From positions 17,364,046 through 17,428,045 of the forward strand of contig CM077824.1 in NCBI GenBank assembly GCA_039720395.1: a DNA stretch of 64,000 nt. Reading direction: 5' to 3'. How positions within the stretch are numbered: position 1 is the stretch's first letter; each line of letters opens with the position of its first letter. Positions 12,160-26,900 of the stretch are shown here, one piece after another. Source of the stretch: Liquidambar formosana. Its lineage: Eukaryota > Streptophyta > Magnoliopsida > Saxifragales > Altingiaceae. Below the pieces are notes generated by a model. The model searched no databases. It was not told the origin of the DNA and saw only the letters and a program-made list of their open reading frames with translations. The position numbers and the translations under genes are program-made.

Positions 12160-14877
12160 TGTGAAGATAACGAGAATAGGATTTTTGCAGAGTTGCAAGT
12201 TTTGTTTGTGAAAGAAGTTGACGATTTGTTGTGTAGAGAGGAGAGGGAGAAAATAGAAGGGTTGCAGAAGGAGTTTGTAGACTTAGTTGAGATGGAAGAG
12301 ATTAGCTGGAGGCAAAAACTGGGGGAGTTATAGTTTAAATAAGGGGATAAAAATATGAAGTTCTTTCATCACATGGCTAATGCTCACTTTTGTCACAATC
12401 ACATTGGGAAACTAGAAGTGGGCAAAGTTTTGTTGGAGAAAGAGGAAGACATTGTGAATATCATTGTGGATTTCTATCTTAACCTCTTTAAGGAAGAGCG
12501 AATAGGAGACCTTTGTTAGATGGGTTGAATTTGGACTCAATTCCGTCAATTGGTTGGAGAGGAGATGGGATCAGGAGGATGAGGAGGAGGAGGAGGTGTT
12601 TGAGGCAATGAGAAGCTTAGATGGGATAAGGTGTCGGGGTTAGATGGGTTCAGTATGGCCTTTTTCCAAAAGTGTTGAATTATTGTGAAAGGTGACTTGA
12701 TGAATATGTTAGTCTAGTTTTACGACGAAGGTATTCTTGAGAAGAACTTAAATGCAACGTTCATTGCCCTCCTTTAGAAGAAAAGAGATACAATAGATAT
12801 ATAAAACTTTCGGCCTATTAGTCTTGTGGGGTCATTTGTAAGATCATTGCTAAGATTTGGTAGAAAGGTTAAAGAAAGTAGTGGATCAAATCGTAATTCC
12901 GCATCAAAATGCTTTTGTATGGGGGAGATAGGTTTTGAATGTGTTCCTCATTTCCAATGAGTGTGTGGACTCTAGAAGTCGGTCGTTTGATCTGGGTTTG
13001 ATGTGTGAGTTAGACCTTGAGAAGGCGTATGATCATGCTAATTGGCAATTCTTGTAGTATCTCCTTTGTAGATTGGGATTTGGGGACAAATGGTGTAGAT
13101 AGATTTGGGCTTGTATCTCTATGGCTTCCTTTCAGTCCTTATAAATGGCAGCCCTCTTGGTTTCTTTAAAAACTCTAGAGGATTGAGACAATGGCTGAGG
13201 AGGGTAACTTCTTAGAGGGAAGAAGGATTGGAAGGGGACACATTTCACATTATTGGATGACACTGGTTTTTTGTGACGCAGAAAGGGATCAGCTGAAGTG
13301 TTTGAGATGTTTTTTTTCTGTGCTTTGAGCGTGTCTGGGCTGAAAGTTAAGCTAAGGAAGAGTGAACTCATTGTGGTGGGAGTGGAGGAGTTAGCCACAA
13401 ATTTGGGCTGCGGAGTTGGCTTGTTGCCTTCCTCATGCTTGGGTTTACCTTTGGGCGTGCAGTATAAGGCTACGATAGTGTGGGACCCAGTGATAGAGCG
13501 CTTTGAAAAGATGTTGATTGGGTGGAAGAAAGGGTACCTATCTAAAGGAGGGAAGCTCATGCTAATTCACAATACTTTAGCTAGCCTTCCGACCTACTTT
13601 ATGTCCTTGTTCCCCATCCCGGTGTCCATTGCTTGCTATTCGGAGAGATTTTCTATGGCAAGGAATGGGTGGGGAGCACAAATTTCATCTTGTCAATTGG
13701 AAAGTTGTATGTACACCCAAGGAGGTGGGTGGTCTGGGGATGAGACCTTTCTTAAAGATGAATTGGGATCTTCTTGGGAAGTGGTTGTGGAGGTTTGCGG
13801 TCAAGGACAATGCCTTGTGGCGAGGAGTGGTGAGCTAGAAATATGGGTGTGAGGAAGGGGAGTGGTGGACTAAGGGTACTAGACATGCTTATGGGTAGAG
13901 TCTATGGAAGGCTATCATGGGTGGCATTGATTAGTTTAGAGAGGAGGTTAGTTTCAAGGTTGGGGATGGAGTTCGGATAAGCTTTTGGCTTAACTTGTGG
14001 TGTGGGGAGAGTATTTTAGCATAGGAGTTCCCACAGTTATTCGCCCTTTCAAGGCAACAAGAAGGATGGGTTTCTGTATTGTTCATTAGAAAGGGATACT
14101 CCATTACAGGCTGTTAATTTGGGCAGAACCTTAATAATTGGGAGATGGATATTGCTGGAGAGGTTGTATAAGATGGAGGTTGTTAGGGAAGGGCAAGATC
14201 AGATCTTGTGGAAGAAGAGTGTCAAAGGGAAATTTTTTATGAAGTGTTTTTTCAATTCTTTGCATAGTTTCAAAGGAAATGATTTCTTGGGCAACACAAT
14301 ATGGATGCCTTCTGTTCCCTCCAAGGTGTTTTTCTTCACCTGGATTGTTACCTGGAAGAATCGTCTTACAATTGATGTTTTACGGATGAGGGGTTTTGCT
14401 ATGTCAAATAAGTGTGAGATGTGTAAGTCCCAACTGGAAACATAGGATTACCTGCCTCCACTGTTATGTGGCTAGATCTTTGTGGGACTTTTCCTTTGGG
14501 ATTTTTGGGATTCATTGGGTGACACCTGTTTCGGTTTGTTATGTGTTGCAAGGTTCGGGATGTAGGAACATAAGGAAGGAGGCCCTAGCTTTTCGGAAGG
14601 TGCCTCATTGGACTATATGGAGGGAAAGAAACAAGAGAACTTTAGAGGGTGTGGTGCTTCCAGTAGATAGACTTAAGTATACTGTTATTGGTTTTCTTTT
14701 GGATTGGAGCCATATGGAGTTTTGATTGATCGGCCGAGCTCCCATTCACTTTTTGAGGTCTTTGAGTTGTAATTTTGTGAGCTGGTCTTTCTTCCTTTTA
14801 GTATCCATCATGTGTACATGGGCTTTGCCCTTTTACTATTGCAGTAGAATATTTATCTAATCAATAAAAAGGAAAGT
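12160..14877 (+). pseudogene. Degenerate L1-type LINE ORF2 (reverse transcriptase + zf-RVT)
   Basis: Reading across frames on the plus strand gives an ordered set of plant L1 ORF2 landmarks broken by stops and frameshifts. A GDKN.KFFH block lies near 12345, upstream of the RT, and the RT core (FRPISLVG) near 12812. ELDLEKAYDH lies near 13010 and LINGSP..FF near 13140. A post-RT block (LPSSCLGLPLG, then YLSKGGKLMLIHNTLASLP) spans 13300-13620. The C-terminal zf-RVT cysteine domain (VPSKVFFFTW, NKCEMC) is at 14300-14440. The endonuclease part is absent, so the copy is 5'-truncated near 12160. The end is at an AATAAAAAG tract near 14877. It lies in the putative leader intron of the CorA-like gene, in the same orientation. 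No intact product is possible. Confidence 0.85.
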
Positions 14878-15060
14878 TGGATTAAACAAGTAAAATCTAG
14901 AACTCTTTTTTTGACAATGTCAAATTTCTGCTCAAATAGAGAAATAATTTTCTTTGGCTGGATTGTAATTCATGAAGATTTTCTTCAATGTATCTGCTCT
15001 AGAAAGTTGATGCATTTGATTACCCCTGTAAATTGATATAATGATACTTGTTTGAGTGTA

Positions 15061-15075
15061 TACACACACACACAT

Positions 15076-15109
<34 letters not shown>

Positions 15110-15110
15110 G
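15061..15110. repeat. (CA)n/(TA)n compound microsatellite
   Basis: Alternating CA followed by TA dinucleotides, about 60 bases upstream of the first coding exon of the CorA-like gene. Confidence 0.9.
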
Positions 15111-15173
15111 TCCTTTTGAGTTTCCTTTCAGTGAATGTTGAGGTTTTGAGATGATTTTACTTGTTTTTCATAG

Positions 15174-18100
15174 ATGAAAAGCAATATGACTGGTGTGGGT
15201 GATGATCATTCAGCTTCACTGAGCAATGAAATGAAGAGGCAAGAAAATAAAAAAAACCATTTAAGTGGAGCTGTCATGCTAGGGGGCGATCTTTGGACTG
15301 ACGGCCTTATTTGTGCTTATGAATATGTTCAAGGCCGTAGGAAGATGATTCATCCAAAATCTGGTTCAAAGATCCCGTCGAAACGAGTTGTTAGTGAGGT
15401 GCTGAAGAAGCAAGTGTCCAGATATGGTCCGACTGATTCCTTCGCCCCTAAAGTTAATAAGAACAACATCTTGGGATGTTCAGCTCCAATGGAATCTGGA
15501 GTCAGTGATATTGATTCATTAAGTGACCAGAGTCAGGGTTATAGTCCAAAAAGTTATTGGGTACCAATTGGCTGGGCTAGAATTTTGGAGCTTGTGCAGA
15601 CAGTGCAAGTTGATGCTAGCTGGGCCTCGCAGCCTATTGAGTTCACAGATGACAAAGATGATGTCACTGTTGCAGATGTAGCAGCTCCTTACTGGGAACG
15701 GCAGGTGGGGCCCACTTGGTGGTGCCATGTAGATGCAGGTCACCCGTTCATTGATGCATGGTTGAGTAATGCACGGTGGTTACATCCTGCTATTAGTATT
15801 GCTTTGCAAAATGAAAGTAGGCTAATAAGTGAGCGTATGAAGCATCTTCTATATGAGGTAAATTGCTTATTTGATCTTTGAACAATGTCAATTTGATACA
15901 TGCCATTATTTAGGGGGCATCTTAGTTACCACTTGCAGACTAAGTCATTCAATTTTTGTTTTTCAATAGCATTTGAAAGCACAGATACATAATTAGAATG
16001 ATTCCCACCCCCCCTCCATCTCCCCCCTCCCCCCCAAAAAAAAAAAAGAAAAAAGAAGAGAATGGAAGAGAGGCAAATGAGACTTAACACGAACAATGAT
16101 ACTATAACTATGGTATGACACCAGAATTCAAAGATAATTCCCTTAATGGTAAGAAATAAACTCAAAAAACATGGTGTGAAAAATGAAATAGGTTAATTTC
16201 CAAGTGCTATGTAAAACAAGTGAAATATTTTCATTTTGGACAAAGCTTGTTAAATTAAGTCGGTATGCAGACACCCCATAATGTGGTATTTGATTTGGTT
16301 TGGTTCATTTTTAGTTGGATCAGTAAGTACAAGATAGTTGTCTATGTACACAATTTACAGCGCATGTGATGCACACAATGGCTATCAAGACCCACCATGA
16401 GGACTTAGCCTTGGAGATGTCATGTGTAAATAATGAACTGGTTGATGGTTGCGATAAATATAGTTAATAATCAACTCTCCTGAATAATGCGCATTACATG
16501 GTGTCATGTGTCCTTTTTTTTTTGGCGGATATAAACTGTCATCTACCTTCTACATGAAAAAACAGAAATATGTCTGTGATGGTTTATCTTGTTGATTTTT
16601 GAGCCTTTAGATTGTACCTTTTAATAAAGTATCTTATGCATGTGCTATATGGTTTCAAGTTCTAATTTTAGGCAATCTTTTGTATTATATTTGGTTGGGG
16701 ATTGGCCTGGTTGATGTACTCTTTCTATGAATTGAGGTTCTTGTTTTTTGATAACTTTAGTGAAGCTGGTTGCTCACATCTTTTGAGTATCTATGTAAGT
16801 GTGAGGGCTCATGCTACTCAGATTGGGTGCATTGCCCCAAAATATGAAATAATTTTAGTAATCTCTCATTGCTTCATGTTTATAAGGTCTCTTACTCTCT
16901 TCGAATTTTCTGAATGAGCAAAAAGTTTCAATGATATAAGTATATAACCAGTATTCATTGTCAACTTTCCAATTTATTCTTAATTTCTTCTCATGATTGG
17001 TTTATGTTCATTGCTTAATTATGCTTCTATCTGTACAATCTATACAGGTTCCAGTTAGAGTTGCTGGTGGTCTATTATTTGAGCTCTTAGGGCAGTCAGC
17101 AGGTGATCCATTTGTTGATGAAGATGACGTCCCCATTGTTCTACGATCATGGCAGGCTCAAAACTTTTTAGTAACAGCATTGCACATTAAAGGGTCTCCA
17201 TCAAACATAAATGTGTTGGGTATTGCAGAAGTCCAGGTTTGTTTATGCCCAGCCAAAAGTCTTGCTAATGGAGTTCGTGATTTCTTTTATCAACAAAGTT
17301 ACTATTCAGTTTCCATGCTTAAATTCTTCCCATTTGATTTTTCATCCCGTAATTTGAGGGAGTGCTTTGTTCAGGAACTTCTTGCCGCTGGAGGTACAAA
17401 CCTACCACGGACAATTTATGAGGTCATAGCACATCTAGCTTGCCGCCTTGCTCGATGGGATGATAGGTAATTCAATTTTTTTTTTTTCCCTTTGTGATCC
17501 AAATTATTTGAGAGATCAATACTTTCCACCTGATATATCCCGGCCATGGACATCTGTTTGTATTTTGTGCAGATGTTTTAAAGAGATATGTTATCTATAT
17601 GTTATATGTGGAGGGTCATACTCAATATTAAACTGAGAAACTATGCTTCTTGGTAACTGAAAATCTAGTTATCTAGAGAGATGGTACTTGCTTTTACTTT
17701 TATTAGCAGATGTCTGAGTTATCCTAGTTCAAAGGCAGGTTTTGTTGATAGATGCTTTTTGTCAATCATCAACCATGGTGAGGCCAAAATGGAATGTAGT
17801 TAGTTGAAATTTTGCCTATCTCTTGTTTCCTTCTCAACATAGATTCTGCATAGAAATAAATTTTTCACGGCCTCTTTTTGTTTCTCCTTCTTTTTCTGTT
17901 GAACATTTCCAATTTATGTGTATATTAAAATGAAATTCAATGGATTTTTATATGATATTATTGGGGAAAATGGAAAACTAAAAGAAACAGAAAGGATCTA
18001 ACATATGTGTTTTTATTGTGTAATAATTATGGTTGCCTTAGTTGCGTTTGATGTTTCCGTCACATCAAAATATATTTAAATGAAAAACCTGAAGTTCTGC

Positions 18101-21100
18101 ACAAAATAATATATAATTAGAGAAGATTTGTATTATTGAATATGATTGTTTGGAGAGAATGGAAAATTTGAAGAAGGGAAAGTATCTCTAATATGTGTGA
18201 CTTGGTGTTTTGAACAGACTACTAGTAAAACAATTTTATTTTATTTTTTGTTTTATTCCAAAGCTGCTAGTAGTTTAGCTTTGATATGCCTGTTCAAAAC
18301 ACACGCACACTCACACACACATACATATTTGTTGTCTATGATTTTGTAATAATATGCTGTGGATTCTTTTTCTTCTTGTTTTGGGTCCAAGGAGAAAATT
18401 ATCGATGACTTTTGTATTCACCTGCTTTCCCATGATAGCTTGTTTGAAAGCAGGGAGATTGAGTGGACGAAAGTCATGAAACCAAGAAACCACCCCTTTC
18501 ATAAAAAATAATGGAGGATCTCCTTACTGATTAAACATTCCACCAATTTGTGTACATTCAAATTGAGTATGATGAAATTTGATCTGGATTTTCCCATAAG
18601 ACTTAACTGTTCAGGTAATAGTTCTACAATTATAATCCTGCTTCACTTTTATGGATATCTAGAACTTCATTACTTAGATATTTGGACCCACTTTAAATTT
18701 GAACTCATTTTTGTCATGTTTTAATGCTTATTCTTTAAAGTGGAAAATTCCTATCTATTGATGACAACCACAATAGAACAGTCAGAGGCTGCTGCTTGAA
18801 ATGAAAGTCATCTTAAGATTTTTTGTTTTATAGAACTTTAATATTGTCACATTTATTCTCATTGTTTATATGTTCAACATTCAAATGACTTGAAGTTTTT
18901 ATTTTATATTTTTTCCCAAGGTTATTTAGAAAATCCATTTTTGGAGCAGCAGATGAAGTTGAGTTGAAGTTTATGAACAGGTGCTTCCATGTACATTGGA
19001 CCATTCATCTATTTGACTTGCAAAGTTACACTTTGGTAGTAAATTAGTGATTCTGCAATTGTTCATACACAACATACACAGAAAAATGATTTTGACTTAT
19101 GAATAGGAGAACCCATGAGGATATGCATCTATTCAGTATAATTTTGAACCAAGAAATCACATGGTTATCAACCCAGGTATCTTCTTTATTCTTATGTAAA
19201 GATTCATTTTGCTTTCTGAGAAAAGCCATTATGAATTTGTTTCCAGAATGTGGCACACTTGGATCTTATAAAGGAAATAATTAATGATCAGTGAATTAAA
19301 TATCTATCTATTATTACATTGCGTCAATTTGCATAAATTTACTTTAAGTTTTGTATTGTGTTGTATATTTAATTGGTTCATTTACTCAACAATGCTTCAC
19401 ATCAGCTGTTGCTTGAAGAATATATGGTGTTTAAAATCTTCTCGTGGATGAGAGTTGCTTTCCCCTCATGTAGAGTCAGAGGAGGGATTGAAGCTTGTCT
19501 TATGTCCTTTTTCTGTATAAAAGATATACAATCACTCTCATAGGGACAGAGACAGAGTACAGACACTTGGGGCATATTTGTGCATAATATAAGGTGTAGT
19601 GGCAAGCCCTTTGTAGACATGAAACTAGAAAAAATTTTGAATTTTTTTTTCCCCTTTTGTAAACCTATTCTAGCATCTCACATCTTCACACTTTACTATA
19701 TACAGACATGACATATGTAGAATATTGGATGTTACTTACCAAATTGGAATGTTCAACTAATGAAATCACTCACAGAGGAACAGACACTTGGGGCATATTT
19801 GTGCATCTTCTAAGGTGTAGTGGCAAGCTCTCCCTTTTGTAGACATGAAACTACTAGTCTTAGGCTATTAGCTGAAACTCCTTTAAAAAATTTTCTGAAA
19901 GTTTGTTTTCCCCTTTGGTAAAGCAATTCTAGTATCTGGCATCTGCACACTCTACTATATACTGACATAACATGTGTAGAAAATTGGATGTTAATTACAA
20001 ATTGTATTGTACAGCTAATAAAACCTAGATTTATTTTGGAGAGTTTTGTTACTTTTGTATGTATCCAATGGACCAGTGTGAAAATGTCAAAATGATTTGC
20101 AAAGGAATCTATTGTCTTATTATGCTTGTGGCCATGTTATTATTGAGATTAAATATCTGAAGAAGATTCATGTGGAGTAGGAAGATGGAGTAACATGCAT
20201 GGGAATTAAGGAAATTTCTTTCTTCAAAGTGGTGTGGCAAGAAGACATATTTGAGGTGTCACGCATAGACAAGCAGAAAATCACCACTAAACCTTGTTAA
20301 TTTGAATTCTATGACACTGGGTTGATGTTAAGGATAAAATGCCAAGAAAATGCTGGCATTGTGGAATAAATGCTGCGGACTGTACACCTTGGAGTGGTGG
20401 TGATGGATAATGTGTCTTTATTTAAACCGACATGTCTCTGCATGTAATTTTGGATGGATATGTCCCTTGGACCAAGAGATGAAATCCAGTTTAGATTTGG
20501 AATGGTAGAAGAGTGAGGAAAGAGAGAGGTACAACTCTTAGGGAGAAACAGAGAACATGATTGATTGTATAGGAAGGGAAACGACTTCCCTTTATAAGTT
20601 AAAGGAAATATTTGTGAAGATAATTCATTGAAAAGAAACCAAGGAGTCTATATACAGGCTTTGACTGATCCCAATGTTGCAATTATTATTATTATTATTT
20701 TATTCTTCATCAAAGTTGATTTGGTTTTTCAAATTGCTTTCAACGTGTAAGCCTTAGCTTCACCTATAAGAGGTGAATACTGTGATGAGACACTTTAAAG
20801 CTATATCTCCAAAAGTTTTTGTTACATGCAAGAGTGAAAATGGGATGGTTAACCAACTTTTCATGTATTTAACAATTGCTTATTGAATTGGGAAAACTCT
20901 TTCTTTAGCATGGATTCTGTAGCCTTAATCTCTTCGAGCACTACTTTATGGTTTAGGGACTAGGGTAAGGTGATACATGGAGTTGCTGTGCTTGCTATTA
21001 TTTGGTCTGTTTGGGATGAAAGGGACAGAATTATTATTTATGATACTTATAGTTCAGTGAAAAGTGTTTGGGATAATGTTCATTTGCATGCTTGCTTGGG

Positions 21101-23929
21101 GCTGTGTTTGCAAAGGACTTTCATATCAATAGGAACAAAATTTCTTTTCTTTTTCATCGGTACGGCTGAAACATTTCAGTTTCTTGACTGACCTAAAGGA
21201 AACACCATAGGAATCTTGAAATTCCTTGGTTTCAATTGTGACATCATAGTTTCAAGCGGTTTCGATCAAAACAATAAGGTTTCGGTCAAAATCAATCAAA
21301 ACAGATTGGAACTTTTCTATATATAAAGATAAAAAATAAAATCAGGTTTTAAGAGATTTTTTTTCTTTTCAAATCTTGTTTTTAATTTTCATTTTAATTT
21401 TTATTTAAATGTGAGGAGAGAAGAGAGGAAAAAATATGAAGAATTGATATGAGAGAAATCTTAGAAAGGGTTTTTCATGATTCTCATGGGAACAGAGAAG
21501 ATCAAATTACACCTGATGTAAAACAGGATCTTCTTACCAGTATAACTTTTTGTGGGATTATTCCACCATTAAATTATGTGTTTCTACCATGCCTGTCATA
21601 CGTGCCAATTATCACGTAAATTGGAGATCAAGAGCTTTTCATCCATATAGTTGTCCAAACTTATAATTTTGTTTTATAAACATATATTTTTACAAAATGA
21701 AAAAAAGTGAGTTTATGGATTGAATGGCTATTAATACAGATTAACGTGATATTCGGCATGTAGGACATGTGGAGTATCACCTTGTCTGTTAGTATAATAA
21801 GTCATGTTGCTAAGTGTGATTTTCTATTAGCTTAGAAAATCGGGGTTTCTGCATGAACCAGGGTTTTATGGTGTCCATTTTTGAAAAATAAAGTGAATTG
21901 AATATGGAAAGGAGGATCAAATTACTTTCGTTGTACAACATGGTCTCTCACATCCTTAATAACTTTTTGTGATATCCATGTTTTGTTAACATGCTGTCAT
22001 GCATGCTAATTATCATATTTATTAGAGATTTCTGTTCTGTCCATATAGTGCTCCAAATTAGAGTTCTATTTTGAAAATTTTACTTTTACAAATGAGAGTT
22101 TATGGATCACATGGCTATCGATAATTGATCAGGGTAATATTTGGCATGCATGACATGCGCAGGAGAGGAACCTAATCCAATGGTGAACTTGACAAAATGT
22201 GTCTCACCACACTTCTTCCTTTGTGTTAAGATGGTCGAGGATTCAACATGCCATGGTTTGAAAGTACTTTCAAAGGTGCAGAGAGATTCTCTGCGGTTGC
22301 CTCGTCGGTACTCTGTAGTACTCTTCTTCAAACCTCGCATGTGAGGGGCTCTTTTTCCTTATGAGTCTCATGCATTTTTCGACTTGGTTTAGCGTTGTTT
22401 ACTTTCATGATTGATTTCAGCTTGACTCCTCTCATTTACTTTCCATGTAAGATGCTTTACAATCAAAGACTTTAATATCGATATCGATGGATATATCGAG
22501 GGTCCAAAAATGTGGATATATCGGATATATCGTTGGATATATCGACAATATCGATATCGTTTTAAAGATATAGTGGATATTATGAGTTAAACATGGATAT
22601 TTTTATTGAAACTCTGGGAAACAATGATTTAAACTCTAATAAACAATCTAGCATCAAAATATTGCAATTTAAATATGTATAATACAAGTATGTGTTGCGT
22701 AGGGTATAAAAAATATACCGCGCTAAGTAAATAAATGATAGAAAATTTTGCAAATTCAACATTTAAATGTTATATAACATTGAAATAGATTTTTGTATAG
22801 AGTGCTATTAGACCAAAGGCCATTGGTTTGAAATAATATTTTAAATTATGTGAAATACTAAGCATAGTAAAATGTACATATATATGTGAATCCTAACCTA
22901 TTCTAATGTGTAAAAATTTCACCAGCAATCAGCAAAAGGGCATTTAAACATGGCAGTGTCGATATATTGAACGATATCAGCGATATATCTTCGATATCAA
23001 CGATATATCTTCGATATATTTGATATATCTTCGATATCAGTGATATATCTTCGATATCTTCGATATATCGCTGATATCGTTCGATATTTTGTTTTTTTTG
23101 AAAATTCTTTAATTTTGCAACAATATATCATATTGTTACCCTCCGATATGGCGATATATGGCGATATATCGTCGATATATCTCGATTTTTAAGTCCATGT
23201 TTACAATGTAAAAGATTTTTTGTGAAAAAGCAATTACATATAGAGTATGGTTCAGATGCTTTTCCTTTGTTTGGAATCCTTAAAATATGCTGAGATTTTA
23301 TAGGGCAAAGACTACCAAAATGATCTTCCACCCCAAAATCCACATTACCCTGACCCCGTCCCCGCAACCAACACTTCACCAGGACCATTGGTACTACACA
23401 CCACATATACCATTTCTAGTCCCAGACGTAGAAACCCAAATTAGGTGGAAAAAACACCTTAAAAGTTGGGGAGAGATTGGAGTAGAGATAAAGGTTGAGC
23501 CACCAGTGAGGGTAAAAGAAAAAGAAGAAGAGCAGCCACCGACTTCCAATCAAATCATTTATACAACTTTGGGTCCTTTCCTTTCATAAATAATTTCTTC
23601 AACAAAAGCTAATTGAACAAATAAAAAATAAATGAAGAGCAGCCATCAGTAATGTTGGCTTGTTCTTCTCCTCGAACAACGAGCTTTCACCAAAGCTACT
23701 CTTACTCGACTGCCTCTGCAACCTGACTCGATTTGATTGCCGATTCTTCCAATAATGTGTTGCTGTCCCAATTGAAGCCTCTGTACATGGCTTGCCTTTG
23801 ATGTTCACTGTTGCTGGATATGGATTTGTAGAATGACAACACCATGAGCGAACTGGTAATCAGAATACTGCCTAAGGAGAGTAATTATTTCTATAACTGG
23901 GTACCTTCTCTGTGTAGCAGAAATTAGAG

Positions 23930-23977
<48 letters not shown>

Positions 23978-26900
23978 TGGGATATAGGAGCCATGGCGAT
24001 TGGAGATGGAGAAGTTTCTCTAAAAGCAAGCTTATGATTCACTGAACGAACAAGTCTACACATCTCCCACGATTTTACAGTCTTGCGGAAGATAACTTGC
24101 AACAAAAAATGGCATAAGTTGTTTTCCATCCTTTTTACCCCATTCATGTAAAGTGAATTATGTTTACCTTATTTTCTGAATCAATCCAAATACTGGAAAT
24201 TTACTATTTTGCGTAGAATTCTGAAATTAATGTTGGAGTTCAGTTCTTGCAAGTATAAGCAAATAAGACATGAAAAACTACATTGGGGGTCATTGATATA
24301 AAATTTCTTAAATTTCTGTTAGGGAATCGTTAATATGGGGCCAAATTTTAGAAAAAACTACACTATCTAACCATAGGACTTTTAAATGTTAGTTATGAAA
24401 TAAAAGTAAGGATCTAAGAGAAGGTGTTACTTTTAAGTCTCAGTTTTGTGTCCTAGGGCTAGAAGCACCCTTTAAGGCGTTTTAGATCGATCCTTTATAC
24501 GTTTTCTTTTGTCTTTCCTCAAGGTGTAAACATCATATGCTTTTTCAATTGATGCAATTTACATGCTCATTTTTACGTGTGCATAGATTAGCAATCTGCT
24601 TCTGGTTAGCATGATATGCTTGCAAAAGTGGGTGCCTAGTGTGTTGTGCACTTGTGCCTTTAGCGTTTACTTTTAAGAGGAAATGCTGTCATAAGTTAAA
24701 ACATTAATTTGTTTTCTTTTTGTCCTATCATTTTGTATATGTTTTCCTTTTTCCTTTTTTTTTTTTTTGATGGTTCTTTAGAAAGTAATATTCAAATAAT
24801 ATCACAAGAAGCTCAGTGTTTTTGCACAAGTGTAGAAGTTCTCTTGAATCTGTCTAACATAAGAAGTATTCTTAATGCATGGCTGACTTGTGTGCTATTA
24901 ATCTATGAATTTTCCTTCATTACTCACCCTTATTCCTGCAGGTAATAAGGGTGAAATGGTCACTCCATGCAAGAGAAGAGATTGTGTTTGAGCTCCTCCA
25001 ACATTTAAGGGGGAACACAGCAAGAAGCTTGCTAGAAGGAATAAGAAAGAGTACAAGGGAAATGATTCAGGAGCAAGAGGCAATTCGTGATCGCTTATTT
25101 ACAATTCAAGATGTCATGCAGAACACTGTTCGTGCATGGTTGCAGGTTTACATACTCTTGCACAGATGACAAATTTCTATTATCATGATCTCGTCTATTT
25201 AATGATATATCATAGTCATCCCTAGATGTTTCAACTGTAAATTATTATGATATAAAATTTATTTTAACATCCATTTAGTAGCAATGTTATTTAAATAAAC
25301 AGGTTTCTAGGAATTTTTAAAATACTAATGTGGAAAATTAGTCCTGTCTCTTTTGGATTAAGAATCTGCTTGATCATATTAAATGTTGTTAGTTATGTTT
25401 CATTAACAATTTTTATTGGTAACACCACGTACCAATCAGGACTTATGCTGTGATACAACTACAATGTTCAGGTGATTTGTCTTGCCTCTGCCATTTCTTG
25501 GGTATTGCAGATACCAGAAGCCTGTACCTTGACAAGACCTTGTGAGTGCCGTGTCCTGACCATGCTGGCTTGGGAATACGCCACTAGCCAAGAAGGCTAG
25601 CGCGGAGAAGGGTCGCCACCCAATTTGGTTTCGGGAACTGATTTGATCCCTAACAAGGGTCTAACTCGTTATAACCAAAGAATTTAGGGTTCAGAGCTAG
25701 GGTACGTTGTTGGGAAGGTGTTAGGCACCCAACAACGCCCTGTTGAAGCCGCCCCCACACGTGTTTTGTTCGCTTTAATTAACAAGAATTATCAATTGGA
25801 TTTAACCCTATTCATGTGACGTACAATTTAATTCAAATGATATCATGCAATGATGGCAAATAAATAAATAAAGAGATGAATTATACAAAGAATCAATATA
25901 ATAAAGGGTTAATCTAAAGAAGGATACAAAAATAAAGAAAGAGTCAAATAAATAAAGAAATAAATAAGTAGACTAGTAAGAAAATAAAGTATAAGAGGAA
26001 ATAATCTACTAATAATGAAAAAGAAACAAATAAGTAAAGAAACAAGCAAATAAGTAAGGAAGAGAATAAAAATAAATAAAGGAATGGTTTAAATAAAGAA
26101 CTAATCTAAAGAAAGAAATAAATAAAATATAGAACTAATCTAAATAAAGAAATGATAATAAAAGAAGATTGACACAAAGAAAGAAAGATATGTGAGGGAC
26201 AAACAAATATGGTACTAACCTAAACTAGGGAATGGATAAAATATGGAATCAAATAAATATAGAATAAAATAAATACAATAAAAGAGTCAACTGATCATAC
26301 AAAGGAAGTGCGTACGCACAACTGTAAAGTGCGTACACACTTTCGATTTATGCGTACGTACATTCCATTCACGGAACTCCGAAATTAATGATATGCTTCT
26401 ACAAATAATAAAATATATAAATATGTAAAAGAACTATGATAATCAAGTCCTAATTCTATATGCACACAACTAGAAAGATTAAAATGATAAAAATAAAATT
26501 AATAAGGGGTGGGAATAAATCAAAATGAACTAAGAAAAAGAAATCTTAATTTAGTGAATGAAAATACATATGCAGAGATGAATACACCTATTCTACTATT
26601 CGGTTACATAAATTAATCGATGCAGAAAATTACTAATCATGTGAAAGACGAAATAAATAAAAATCAAAAGAGAAAACTAAATAAATAAATTTACTGAGAA
26701 ATGAGAAAAAACTAAACAAAATAAATATACAATCATAGGGGAAAGAGAATCATGTAAATAGCATGTCCGGACATTCGAAAATAATAACAAGCTATCTCAA
26801 ATAATAGAGAAAGAGATAGAAAAGTAAGCGTTACCCTCAGGTTGGGTGGTGTGTTGGGTGGTGTGTAGGATGAAACTTTGATGAACTCTCCCCTTCAAGT

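Noticed and set aside
17237..17374. Read-through of the frame between exons 2 and 3 of the CorA-like gene
   Set aside because: The 138-base stretch has good GT and AG borders and interrupts the conserved EVQ/ELLAAGG join, so it is treated as an intron, although retention would keep the frame open.
23599..24147. Minus-strand frames around the GA repeat in CorA-like intron 5
   Set aside because: Low-complexity translation dominates and no family or splice structure emerges; a captured gene fragment is possible but unsupported.
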